The notes below the pieces were generated by a model, which did not search any database, had not been told where the DNA came from, and saw only the letters and a list, made by a program, of their open reading frames with translations. A program made the position numbers and the translations under genes. Below are positions 1 to 5,470 of a stretch of DNA of 6,182 nt, piece after piece. The DNA is from Bacilli bacterium (GTDB lineage Bacteria > Bacillota_I > Bacilli_A > Haloplasmatales > Haloplasmataceae), in contig JAAZCR010000101.1 in the NCBI GenBank assembly GCA_012513195.1, forward strand, positions 1 to 6,182. The letters run 5' to 3'. Each line of letters begins with the position of its first letter. Within the stretch, counting starts at the first letter, position 1.

Positions 1-27
1 AATACATATACTATCGTTTATGGGTGA
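1..27 (+). CDS. Possible 3' end of an upstream gene (partial)
   Basis: Frame 1 is open from the window edge and reads N-T-Y-T-I-V-Y-G before a TGA at 25-27. That stop lies 5 nt before the preferred aroK start, a spacing typical of translationally coupled genes in a low-GC operon. Eight residues are too few to identify a product. Another shikimate-pathway gene is a reasonable guess from context, but it is only a guess. The other two plus-strand frames are also open to the edge, so this may be chance. Confidence 0.35.
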   Translation, partial: NTYTIVYG

Positions 28-32
28 AAATG

Positions 33-551
33 ATGAATATCTTTTTAATTGGAATGATGTTGTCGGGAAAAACAACAATAGGTAGATTATTATCTGAAAA
101 GTTAAACTATCGTTTCTTCGATACCGATATATTAATTGAAGAACAAATGGGAATGAAAATAGCTGAATATTTTAATAAGTATGGTGAAGAAACCTTTCGC
201 CAAGTAGAGACAAAAGTCTTAACATCTTTAGATTTAACCGAGAATACGGTAATTGCGACAGGTGGCGGAATAATTTTAAACCCTCACAATCTCATATACA
301 TGAAGAATAATGGGATTCTCGTATATTTAGAAGTAGATGAGAATACAATCTTAAAGCGTGTTAACGATGATGAGATTTCACTACGTCCAATATTAAGAAG
401 TGATAATCTTCGTGAGAAAATACAACAATTATTAAAAAAGCGTTTGCCCCTTTATGAAAACAGTAAAGATATCAAAATAAATTGTGTTAACAAATCACCT
501 GATCAAATCGTCACTGAAATAATCACAATGATTGAAAATAAAAAACTATAA
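33..551 (+). CDS. aroK: Shikimate kinase
   Basis: Phosphorylates the 3-hydroxyl of shikimate with ATP in the cytoplasmic route to chorismate. From the ATG at 33 the protein has 172 residues, the usual single-domain length. The visible motifs are a Walker A P-loop G7-MMLSGK-T14, the DTD pair D30/D32 (Mg and shikimate contacts), Arg56 in the GEETFR motif, the G77-G78-G79 shikimate-binding turn, and Arg118 of the lid motif S-L-R-P. Near the end an R-L-P-L-Y-E stretch matches the conserved end region of the family. GTG 24 and ATG 30 are alternative in-frame starts. ATG 33 is preferred because GGGTGA at 22-27 then sits at a workable Shine-Dalgarno distance and the protein begins directly with the first beta strand (MNIFLIG). 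The SD is weak and overlaps the possible stop of the preceding gene, which suggests coupling. The stop codon lies within the terminator stem. Confidence 0.95.
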   Translation: MNIFLIGMMLSGKTTIGRLLSEKLNYRFFDTDILIEEQMGMKIAEYFNKYGEETFRQVETKVLTSLDLTENTVIATGGGIILNPHNLIYMKNNGILVYLEVDENTILKRVNDDEISLRPILRSDNLREKIQQLLKKRLPLYENSKDIKINCVNKSPDQIVTEIITMIENKKL

Positions 552-581
552 ACTTTCTTGTGGAAGGTTTATAGTTTTTTT
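541..581. terminator. Bidirectional intrinsic terminator between aroK and the rhodanese gene
   Basis: A 13-bp perfect inverted repeat pairs 541-553 with 567-579. It can extend by a G-U and two A-U pairs, leaving a loop of about 7 nt. The plus strand ends in a run of seven T. On the minus strand the stem ends in TTTTT followed by more T-rich sequence, so it can also stop the convergent rhodanese transcript. The aroK stop codon (549-551) is inside the left arm. Confidence 0.88.
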
Positions 582-593
582 AAATATGCAATA

Positions 594-971
594 CTATTTT
601 AAAGGATAATTCCAATTTTTTAAACCACCTTTTAATTCATAGATTTCGTTATAACCTCTAGTATATAAAAAGATGGCGGCTCGTTTTGAACGTTTACCCG
701 TTGAACAATAGAGGAAAATGGGTTGGTCCTTTCTTAATGTGTGTTGATTACGAACAATCATATCCAGTGGGATATTACGTGCACCCACAATATGACCACT
801 TTGAAACTCTTTACGTGAACGAACATCAACTAATTGACCTTTTCGCATATTATTGCGAAAGTTTTCTGCATCAAGTTTAACACTTGCTTTTCGAATTTGA
901 ATTAATGAGAGAATAATGGAAAACAACAAGAATGATGCGATGAATATTAACACATAGTGGTACCATTGCAT
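594..971 (-). CDS. Membrane-anchored single-domain rhodanese (YqhL-like)
   Basis: A 125-residue protein with an N-terminal transmembrane helix (about residues 5-26) and one rhodanese domain (about 33-123). The active-site loop is C89-S-T-G-K-R94, matching the C-x4-R cradle of sulfurtransferases, so the persulfide-forming Cys is present. Other family marks are the DVRS segment at 49-52, the SGHIVGARNIP stretch at 58-68 and a C-terminal GGLKNW. Such proteins move sulfane sulfur between thiols, but the substrate cannot be told from sequence. Length and layout resemble Bacillus YqhL, which lies near aroQ and efp in that genome, supporting the assignment by synteny. The start is supported by AAGGGGG (minus strand, 981-987) about 9 nt upstream. 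The gene is divergent from the 605-aa gene and convergent with aroK, and ends TAG. Confidence 0.9.
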   Translation of the reverse strand: MQWYHYVLIFIASFLLFSIILSLIQIRKASVKLDAENFRNNMRKGQLVDVRSRKEFQSGHIVGARNIPLDMIVRNQHTLRKDQPIFLYCSTGKRSKRAAIFLYTRGYNEIYELKGGLKNWNYPLK

Positions 972-995
972 AGTTCTAAACCCCCTTTCGTCAAA

Positions 996-1025
996 ATTAT
1001 ATCACATAATATTACTATTTTTTAA
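996..1025 (-). promoter_or_regulatory. Promoter of the rhodanese gene
   Basis: On the minus strand there is a consensus TATAAT (996-1001) preceded by TGA, giving an extended -10 (TGNTATAAT). An 18-bp spacer separates it from a weak -35 TTAAAA (1020-1025). Transcription would begin near 989, giving a leader of about 18 nt with the SD close to its 5' end. Confidence 0.65.
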
Positions 1026-1029
1026 CATT

Positions 1030-1050
1030 TTGTTTAAATTATTGAAACAA
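1030..1050. promoter_or_regulatory. Near-perfect palindrome between divergent promoters (candidate operator)
   Basis: A 21-bp dyad with outer arms TTGTTT and AAACAA, inner half-sites AAT and ATT, and a central T. Nine of ten base pairs match; the exception is 1036/1044. It lies exactly between the -35 boxes of the rhodanese promoter and the 605-aa gene promoter, a usual place for a shared operator. No regulator is encoded in the window, so the binding protein is unknown. Confidence 0.45.
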
Positions 1051-1051
1051 C

Positions 1052-1080
1052 TTGAAAATGATATATATATTCTTTATAAT
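1052..1080 (+). promoter_or_regulatory. Sigma-A-type promoter of the DUF3137-like/LemA operon
   Basis: TTGAAA at 1052-1057 and TATAAT at 1075-1080 are separated by exactly 17 bp, the best-matching promoter in the window. Initiation near 1087 gives a leader of about 50 nt. AAGGAG at 1123-1128 is the ribosome binding site, 9 nt before the ATG at 1138. Confidence 0.8.
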
Positions 1081-1137
1081 TAAATGTAACATTATACTAT
1101 TTTTATTATTAAATAAGGGGTTAAGGAGTTTCGTACG

Positions 1138-2955
1138 ATGAGTGAACTCTATGATGACGAGATGATCTATGAACCTTTAATGGCTTATAAAAATGTTTTA
1201 AAGGATTTACATCACAAAAATGCGGAAGAATATTTTGAAGAGTTAGTAAAAAAAGCCAATATTGATGTCGAAGCTAATCGCGAAACATGTAAGAAAATAA
1301 GACAATTAACTGCTACAAAAGATCATCTTGTAAGTACTATAAATAAAAACAATTTATATAAAGCGTTACTAATAATAGGAATTATTCTCGTTATTATTTT
1401 GGAGTATGCAGCGTTTAGCTATTACTCAGCTGTTATTCCCGCAGCATTACTTTGGAGTTCCATACCTGTAGGTATCGGATTAATCATCTTATTTATCATC
1501 TTAATAAGAAAAATTAGCGCCAAAGTAAAAGTATTACGCGAAGAGAAGTTAACGATTGACAGTCAACTAAACGCATTAACCCAAGAAGCATGGAATCAAC
1601 TACAACCGCTCAATGCATTATTTAAAGATGGAATGCGGGAAGAAATCTTTCAAAAAACCTTACCATTAATAAAAATGGATAAAATGTTTGATACCAAGCG
1701 TTTTGAGTACTTAGTACATAAATTCGGGTTTAATGCGAAAAAAGATGTAAATCGCAGCACTTTATTCGTTCAATCGGGCGAAATCAATGGCAATCCCTTC
1801 CTAATCTGTAAAGATTTGGTTCATTATATGGGCACAAAGGTATACACTGGTTCAATTACCATAACTTGGACGGAAACTCATTATGAGAATGGGAAAAGAG
1901 TTACTAGAACTCATTCGCAAGTGCTAACAGCTTCCGTAACAAAACCTTGTCCATATTATTATGAACTAGTATATTTGGTATATGGTAATGAAGCTGCACC
2001 AGATCTAGTTTTCAGTCGCGATGATTCCGATGCTGAGAAAATGTCTGAAAAGCAAATTCAACGCAAAGTGAATCGCGATATTAAGAAACTACAAAAACTA
2101 GCAGAGAAGGGTACTGCGAAAGGTAGTAACTTTACTGTCATGGCTAACAGTGAGTTTGAAGTATTATTTGGGGCTCATAATCGTAATAATGAAGTGCAAT
2201 TCCGGCTTCTATTTACTCCTTTAGCACAGAAACAATTGTTACAGCTGATGAAAGATAAAGAAATTGGGTTTGGTGATGATTTCGATTTTGATAAAGATAA
2301 GATGATCAATGTTATTTATCCAGAACATCTTGAAGATTTCCCATTAAATATTAAACCCAGTTACTTTTATGGATATGATTTCGATGAAGTAAAGAATAAG
2401 TTTATCCAATACAATGATAACTATTTTAGAAACATCTATTTTGCCTTCGCACCAATCCTTGCGATTCCTTTATATGTGCAACAAAAACCGCATGAATACA
2501 TTTATAAAGGTTTATATGATGGTTACGTGAGTTTTTATCAACATGAGTATATTGCGAACTTAATGAACCAAACAGCTTTTATACATCCGTTATCACGAAC
2601 TAGAAACATACTAAAAACGAGATTAGTTGAAAGTAAAGATAATTATGACCGTGTAGTGGTAACTTCATACGGTTATCGCACGGAAGAGCGTGTAGATTAT
2701 GTTACTAAAATGGGTGGGGATGGTAGACTCCACTCCATACCCGTTCGTTGGACTGAATATATTCCTGTCAGTCAAGATACAGTGGTAGATATTCATATCG
2801 TTGATGAGGATAAGGAAGAAAATAGAGAACATCCCATCAGCGCACGAATTCGTCAATTAGTTGAGGAGTTAAGAAATAAGAAAGCTATAGATGAAAAAGA
2901 CGTATTCATCTATGGGCAATTCTTAGCTTATATAAATCGATTGTCAAAAAAATAA
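1138..2955 (+). CDS. Two-TM membrane protein with DUF3137-like region, partner of LemA
   Basis: A 605-residue protein of unknown function. Residues 1-72 are charged and helical. Two transmembrane helices follow (about 73-93 and 98-123) with a very short loop. The Lys/Arg-rich segment at 124-137 suggests that both ends face the cytoplasm. A helical stretch follows (about 126-160), then a long mixed alpha/beta region. Two passages recall DUF3137 proteins: a beta pair around 210-230 (SGEINGNPFLICKDL), and 329-371, where N-F-T-V-M-A-N-S-E-F-E-V-L-F precedes an R-L-L-F-T-P-L strand-turn and a Leu-rich helix. DUF3137 genes often sit beside lemA, as here, which supports the reading. Mycoplasma proteins called MAG1210 family are another possible relative, from memory. 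No catalytic motif is visible. The C-terminal third (about 400-605) has no recognised domain. The start has AAGGAG upstream. lemA follows after 15 nt. Confidence 0.8.
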   Translation: MSELYDDEMIYEPLMAYKNVLKDLHHKNAEEYFEELVKKANIDVEANRETCKKIRQLTATKDHLVSTINKNNLYKALLIIGIILVIILEYAAFSYYSAVIPAALLWSSIPVGIGLIILFIILIRKISAKVKVLREEKLTIDSQLNALTQEAWNQLQPLNALFKDGMREEIFQKTLPLIKMDKMFDTKRFEYLVHKFGFNAKKDVNRSTLFVQSGEINGNPFLICKDLVHYMGTKVYTGSITITWTETHYENGKRVTRTHSQVLTASVTKPCPYYYELVYLVYGNEAAPDLVFSRDDSDAEKMSEKQIQRKVNRDIKKLQKLAEKGTAKGSNFTVMANSEFEVLFGAHNRNNEVQFRLLFTPLAQKQLLQLMKDKEIGFGDDFDFDKDKMINVIYPEHLEDFPLNIKPSYFYGYDFDEVKNKFIQYNDNYFRNIYFAFAPILAIPLYVQQKPHEYIYKGLYDGYVSFYQHEYIANLMNQTAFIHPLSRTRNILKTRLVESKDNYDRVVVTSYGYRTEERVDYVTKMGGDGRLHSIPVRWTEYIPVSQDTVVDIHIVDEDKEENREHPISARIRQLVEELRNKKAIDEKDVFIYGQFLAYINRLSKK

Positions 2956-2970
2956 AATGGAGGGATACAA

Positions 2971-3636
2971 ATGGCAAATCAATTAGATGAATTAACTGGT
3001 CCAGTTAAACCTGATGGTCGTGATATCAATGTCATCCACAAACAAATTCCTGTAAAAGTTGGTGTTGGATCTTTAATATTTGAAATAGTTTTATGGGTTT
3101 TAGGCATTATTCCTGGTCTAATCTTCTTAATCATGAAAATTAAGGCAAAGAACTATTTCCAACAACTTGAACAAAAGATTCAACATAACGCTTCCCAAAT
3201 CGATAATTACCTTGAACAACGTGTTCAAATCCTTCAAAATGTCGTTGGGATTGTCGAAAAAGCGATTGAACTCGATAAAGATGTTATGAAATCCGTGGCT
3301 CAATTCCGCGGGGGTGTGCATTTAACAGAAGAAAATCGTAGTGAAGTAGCAACTGAACTCGATACTACGATGCGGAGAATCAATGTGGCGTTTGAAGCTT
3401 ATCCAGAGTTAAAAGCGCACAGAGCTTTAGCTGATGCGATGCAACAAAATAGTTACTTACAAAGAGAAATTACTGCTGCCCGTGAAGTATACAATGATAC
3501 TGTACTTCAATGGAATCAAGACATCTTTAAGTGGCCAACGAAGATGATTGTGGCTGCACGTAGTGGCTATACAACAAGAATCCCATTCAGTGTAAGTCAA
3601 GAAGTTAAAGAACAAGCAAGACAAAAATTCTTCTAA
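2971..3636 (+). CDS. LemA family membrane protein
   Basis: A 221-residue protein with a roughly 30-residue polar N-terminus, one transmembrane helix (about 31-57) and a long helical domain. The LemA pattern is clear: NYFQQLEQKIQHNASQIDNYLEQRVQILQN (61-90) corresponds to the family's helix 1 signature. AYPELKAH (143-150) and ITAAREVYND (167-176) match the conserved YPELK and ARxxYN motifs. The usual C-terminal stretch with W-P-T-K-M-I (188-193) and a terminal Phe is present. LemA proteins form elongated helical bundles in the membrane; their function is not settled. The N-terminal extension before the TM is longer than in many LemA proteins. GGAGGGA (2959-2965) precedes the ATG by 5 nt. The gene is second in a two-gene operon with the DUF3137-like gene, so the two products probably act together. 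Confidence 0.9.
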   Translation: MANQLDELTGPVKPDGRDINVIHKQIPVKVGVGSLIFEIVLWVLGIIPGLIFLIMKIKAKNYFQQLEQKIQHNASQIDNYLEQRVQILQNVVGIVEKAIELDKDVMKSVAQFRGGVHLTEENRSEVATELDTTMRRINVAFEAYPELKAHRALADAMQQNSYLQREITAAREVYNDTVLQWNQDIFKWPTKMIVAARSGYTTRIPFSVSQEVKEQARQKFF

Positions 3637-3644
3637 ATAACATG

Positions 3645-3674
3645 AAAGTGGTATCGTAAGATATCACTTTTTTG
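3645..3674 (+). terminator. Intrinsic terminator after lemA-like gene
   Basis: An 11-bp stem pairs 3645-3655 with 3660-3670 (one G-U pair) around a GTAA loop, and is followed by T residues through 3673. It closes the two-gene operon. Confidence 0.88.
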
Positions 3675-3685
3675 ATTTGTTTTTA

Positions 3686-3694
3686 TGATATAAT
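3686..3694 (+). promoter_or_regulatory. Extended -10 promoter of aroQ
   Basis: TGA-TATAAT at 3686-3694 is a perfect extended -10. The -35 region at 17-bp spacing falls in the right arm and T-tract of the preceding terminator and matches poorly. TTGATT at 3672-3677 is too close (11 bp) to serve. Initiation near 3701 gives a leader of about 30 nt. Confidence 0.65.
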
Positions 3695-3730
3695 GTAAGT
3701 AAAAAACATTTCTATGGTTTGGAGGACAAG

Positions 3731-4165
3731 ATGAAGATACGAATAATCAACGGTCCTAACTTAAATATGTTAGGTTTTCGCAATCAAGATATTTATGGGA
3801 ATAGAACTTTAAAAGATTTAGAAGAATTAATAAAAAGCTATTGTTTAGAAAATAATATTGAATGTGACTTTATGCAAAGCAATCATGAAGGTGTATTAAT
3901 TGATGCTATTCATGAGTCCTTTTTTCATAATTATGATGGTATCGTCATTAATCCAGGCGCTTTAGGTCATTATTCTTTTGCCTTAAGAGATGCTTTAGAA
4001 ATATTATCCTGTCCGAAAATAGAAGTGCATATATCAAATATTTATGAACGTGAAACTTTTCGAAAAATTAGTGTTATTAGTGAGGTTTGTGATGGAACTA
4101 TATGTGGGAAAGGGTTCGAAGGATATATTGAAGCAATAAAATTAATCAGTAAAATAAGGAAATAA
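3731..4165 (+). CDS. aroQ: Type II 3-dehydroquinate dehydratase
   Basis: Converts 3-dehydroquinate to 3-dehydroshikimate, a dodecameric cytoplasmic enzyme in known members and the step two before shikimate kinase. The 144 residues match the family length. Visible signatures are NGPNLNMLG (7-15), Arg17 and catalytic Tyr22 in the RNQDIYG loop, QSNHEG (49-54), N74-P-G-A with His80 and Ser82, the E98-V-H100 pair, I-S-N-I (101-104) and Arg111. The usual GAYTHTS loop reads GALGHYS; the His and Ser are kept but Tyr and Thr are replaced. An in-frame TTG at 3719 would overlap the SD, so the ATG at 3731 is chosen: GGAGGA (3721-3726) sits directly upstream. The gene has its own promoter and no obvious terminator; the efp promoter begins at its stop codon. 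Confidence 0.95.
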   Translation: MKIRIINGPNLNMLGFRNQDIYGNRTLKDLEELIKSYCLENNIECDFMQSNHEGVLIDAIHESFFHNYDGIVINPGALGHYSFALRDALEILSCPKIEVHISNIYERETFRKISVISEVCDGTICGKGFEGYIEAIKLISKIRK

Positions 4166-4194
4166 TAGACAAATTTAGCATTTTTTTATATAAT
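4166..4194 (+). promoter_or_regulatory. Promoter of efp
   Basis: TAGACA (4166-4171, one mismatch to TTGACA) and TATAAT (4189-4194) are spaced by 17 bp. The -35 begins one base after the aroQ stop. Initiation near 4201 gives a leader of about 29 nt with AGGAGG at 4217-4222. An imperfect inverted repeat (4167-4181 with 4200-4214) brackets the -10. Confidence 0.75.
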
Positions 4195-4229
4195 ATTGAA
4201 TGTTAAAACTGTCTTTAGGAGGTTAAATA

Positions 4230-4790
4230 ATGATTTCTGTTTCTGATGTACGTAATGGAATGACAGTTGAATACGAAAATAATATTTATCAAGTATTGGA
4301 ATTCCAACATGTAAAGAGTGCACGTAGTGCCGCTTTTGTGCGTTTAAAACTACGTAATATTCGCAACGGTAGTATTGCCGATATCACGCTCAGTCCAACT
4401 GATAAATTACGTCCCGCTCGCATTGATAAAATAACGATGCAATATCTCTATAGTACAGGCGATTTCTATGTTTTCATGAATAATGATACTTATGAACAAA
4501 TCGAAATTGCTGCTAGCAACTTAGAAAATGACGCTAAGTTCATATATGAAGGTTTACAAGTTACCATGATTATGTATAATGGCGAAATCATTGGTATTGA
4601 GTTACCTGAAAAAATTACGATGCGAGTTGTCGAATGTGAACCAGCAGTTAAAGGCGATACCGCAACCAATGCGACTAAACAAGCTGTTACTGAAACTGGA
4701 TTAAAGGTTCAAGTTCCATTATTCATTGAACAAGATGATGTGATTATCGTAAGTTATCCAGATGGTAAATACGTATCACGGGCAAAATAG
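4230..4790 (+). CDS. efp: Translation elongation factor P
   Basis: EF-P binds ribosomes stalled at polyproline stretches and promotes peptide bond formation. The 186 residues have the standard three-domain layout: KOW-like domain I (about 1-62), OB domain II (about 65-126) and C-terminal OB domain III (about 130-185). Family marks are MQYLYSTGDFYVFMNNDTYEQI (69-90), GDTATNATKQAVTETG (142-157) and VPLFIEQDD (162-170). The loop normally reading PGKG before AAFVR is S30-A-R32-S here. The tip residue that is modified in many bacteria (Lys in Bacillus and E. coli, Arg in EarP-type EF-P) is therefore Arg32, and the conserved Pro and Gly are lost. No modification enzyme is encoded in the window. AGGAGG lies 7 nt before the ATG. 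It is a single-gene unit with its own promoter and terminator. Confidence 0.97.
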   Translation: MISVSDVRNGMTVEYENNIYQVLEFQHVKSARSAAFVRLKLRNIRNGSIADITLSPTDKLRPARIDKITMQYLYSTGDFYVFMNNDTYEQIEIAASNLENDAKFIYEGLQVTMIMYNGEIIGIELPEKITMRVVECEPAVKGDTATNATKQAVTETGLKVQVPLFIEQDDVIIVSYPDGKYVSRAK

Positions 4791-4822
4791 AAAGTATCAG
4801 ATTACTGATACTTTTTATTTTT
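4791..4822 (+). terminator. Intrinsic terminator after efp
   Basis: A perfect 10-bp stem (4791-4800 with 4805-4814) with the loop ATTA begins at the base after the efp TAG, followed by TTTTTATTTTT-like sequence from 4812. Confidence 0.9.
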
Positions 4823-4834
4823 ATATAACTTTAC

Positions 4835-4861
4835 CTTGTAAAAATAGTATTTTTTTACAAG
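4835..4861. repeat. Perfect inverted repeat upstream of the SpoIIIAH-like gene
   Basis: CTTGTAAAAA (4835-4844) and TTTTTACAAG (4852-4861) form a 10-bp perfect dyad with a 7-nt centre. Unlike the terminators here it has no T-run after it, and it lies about 44 nt before the next start codon. The right arm contains TTTACA (4854-4859), a good -35 match, although only a poorly spaced TTTAAT (4874-4879) follows. It may be an operator or an RNA hairpin. Confidence 0.5.
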
Positions 4862-4904
4862 AACCCTCATATTTTTAATTAGAGTGATTACAAGGAGGTT
4901 AAAT

Positions 4905-5396
4905 ATGAAACCACAAGGTAAAGTTACGATTTTCATGATTGTGATGATCGTGATGTTGTCGATTTATTATTTTGCACTGCCGGATAATACCAATAAACAA
5001 CAAACAACTACAACCAAACAACAACAAGTGGTTAATAAGAGTGAAGAATACGAGCAACTCAGAAAACAATTGAATGAAGATCGTCAAGCAATGATTGTAT
5101 CCTTGCAAGGGGTTATTTCATCACCAACCGCTAGTATTGAACAAAAGAACTCCGCTTTTGAAGCTATGCAAAAGATTTATCTCTTAGCGCAAAAAGAAAA
5201 CCTCGTGGAAACCCAAATCATCAACATGGGTTATGATGATGCGTTTGTCAGTGCAACAGAAACCCAGGTTAATGTGTCTGTTTATACCGATAAACTATCA
5301 TTAGAAGAGGTTAATAACATCATTAAATTGGTAAAATCTGAGTTTGGTCCGACGGTGCAAGTAATCGTAAAATACACGATAAATGATGTAAATTAA
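4905..5396 (+). CDS. SpoIIIAH-like protein
   Basis: A 163-residue protein with a short N-terminus, one transmembrane helix or uncleaved signal anchor (about 7-24, ending L-S-I-Y-Y), a Gln/Thr-rich linker (about 28-44), a helical segment (about 46-100) and a YscJ/FliF-like alpha/beta domain (about 100-160). The pattern E-x-x-I-x-x-M-G-Y-x-D-A-F-V, then Q-V-N-V-S-V and L-S-L-E-E-V-N-N-I-I-K-L-V-K is the SpoIIIAH signature. In Bacillus this mother-cell protein binds forespore SpoIIQ and forms part of the A-Q channel during engulfment. The protein is shorter than the Bacillus one (about 218 residues). The position between efp and yqhY matches the Bacillus locus, but spoIIIAA-AG are missing. The GTG at 4884 is rejected as start because AAGGAGG (4892-4898) lies downstream of it and 6 nt before ATG 4905. 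Whether it serves sporulation here is unknown. Confidence 0.82.
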   Translation: MKPQGKVTIFMIVMIVMLSIYYFALPDNTNKQQTTTTKQQQVVNKSEEYEQLRKQLNEDRQAMIVSLQGVISSPTASIEQKNSAFEAMQKIYLLAQKENLVETQIINMGYDDAFVSATETQVNVSVYTDKLSLEEVNNIIKLVKSEFGPTVQVIVKYTINDVN

Positions 5397-5416
5397 ATAA
5401 ATATTAATTCCTTTTC

Positions 5417-5446
5417 TTGCATTAACTCCGCCTGATGATATATAAT
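5417..5446 (+). promoter_or_regulatory. Promoter of yqhY-like gene
   Basis: TTGCAT (5417-5422) and TATAAT (5441-5446) are separated by 18 bp. Initiation near 5453 leaves a leader of only about 18 nt carrying the SD. No terminator hairpin is visible between the preceding gene and this promoter, so readthrough from the SpoIIIAH-like gene is also possible. Confidence 0.72.
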
Positions 5447-5470
5447 AATATTAACTGCAGGAGGGATACC

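Noticed and set aside
686..880. Plus-strand open frame of 64 codons
   Set aside because: It is antisense to the rhodanese gene, which has the full C-x4-R active site, SD and promoter. The frame has no SD and no family likeness.
1060..1071. AT dinucleotide run
   Set aside because: It is the spacer of a 17-bp-spaced promoter in an AT-rich genome and too short to call a functional repeat.
2665..2856. Minus-strand open frame inside the 605-aa gene
   Set aside because: Shadow of the coding strand, with no promoter or SD and low-complexity hydrophobic content.
3127..3321. Minus-strand open frame inside the lemA-like gene
   Set aside because: Shadow of a strongly supported LemA reading frame.
3656..3720. 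Riboswitch or leader RNA before aroQ
   Set aside because: The leader after the mapped -10 is only about 30 nt and shows no further stable hairpin.
4865..4895. Possible sigma-E promoter for the SpoIIIAH-like gene (CATATTT as -35)
   Set aside because: A -10 at proper spacing would overlap the Shine-Dalgarno site, leaving no room for a translatable leader.
4899..5108. Minus-strand open frame opposite the SpoIIIAH-like N-terminus
   Set aside because: Its hydrophobic and His-rich translation is the complement of the TM and Gln/Thr-rich codons; there is no expression signal.
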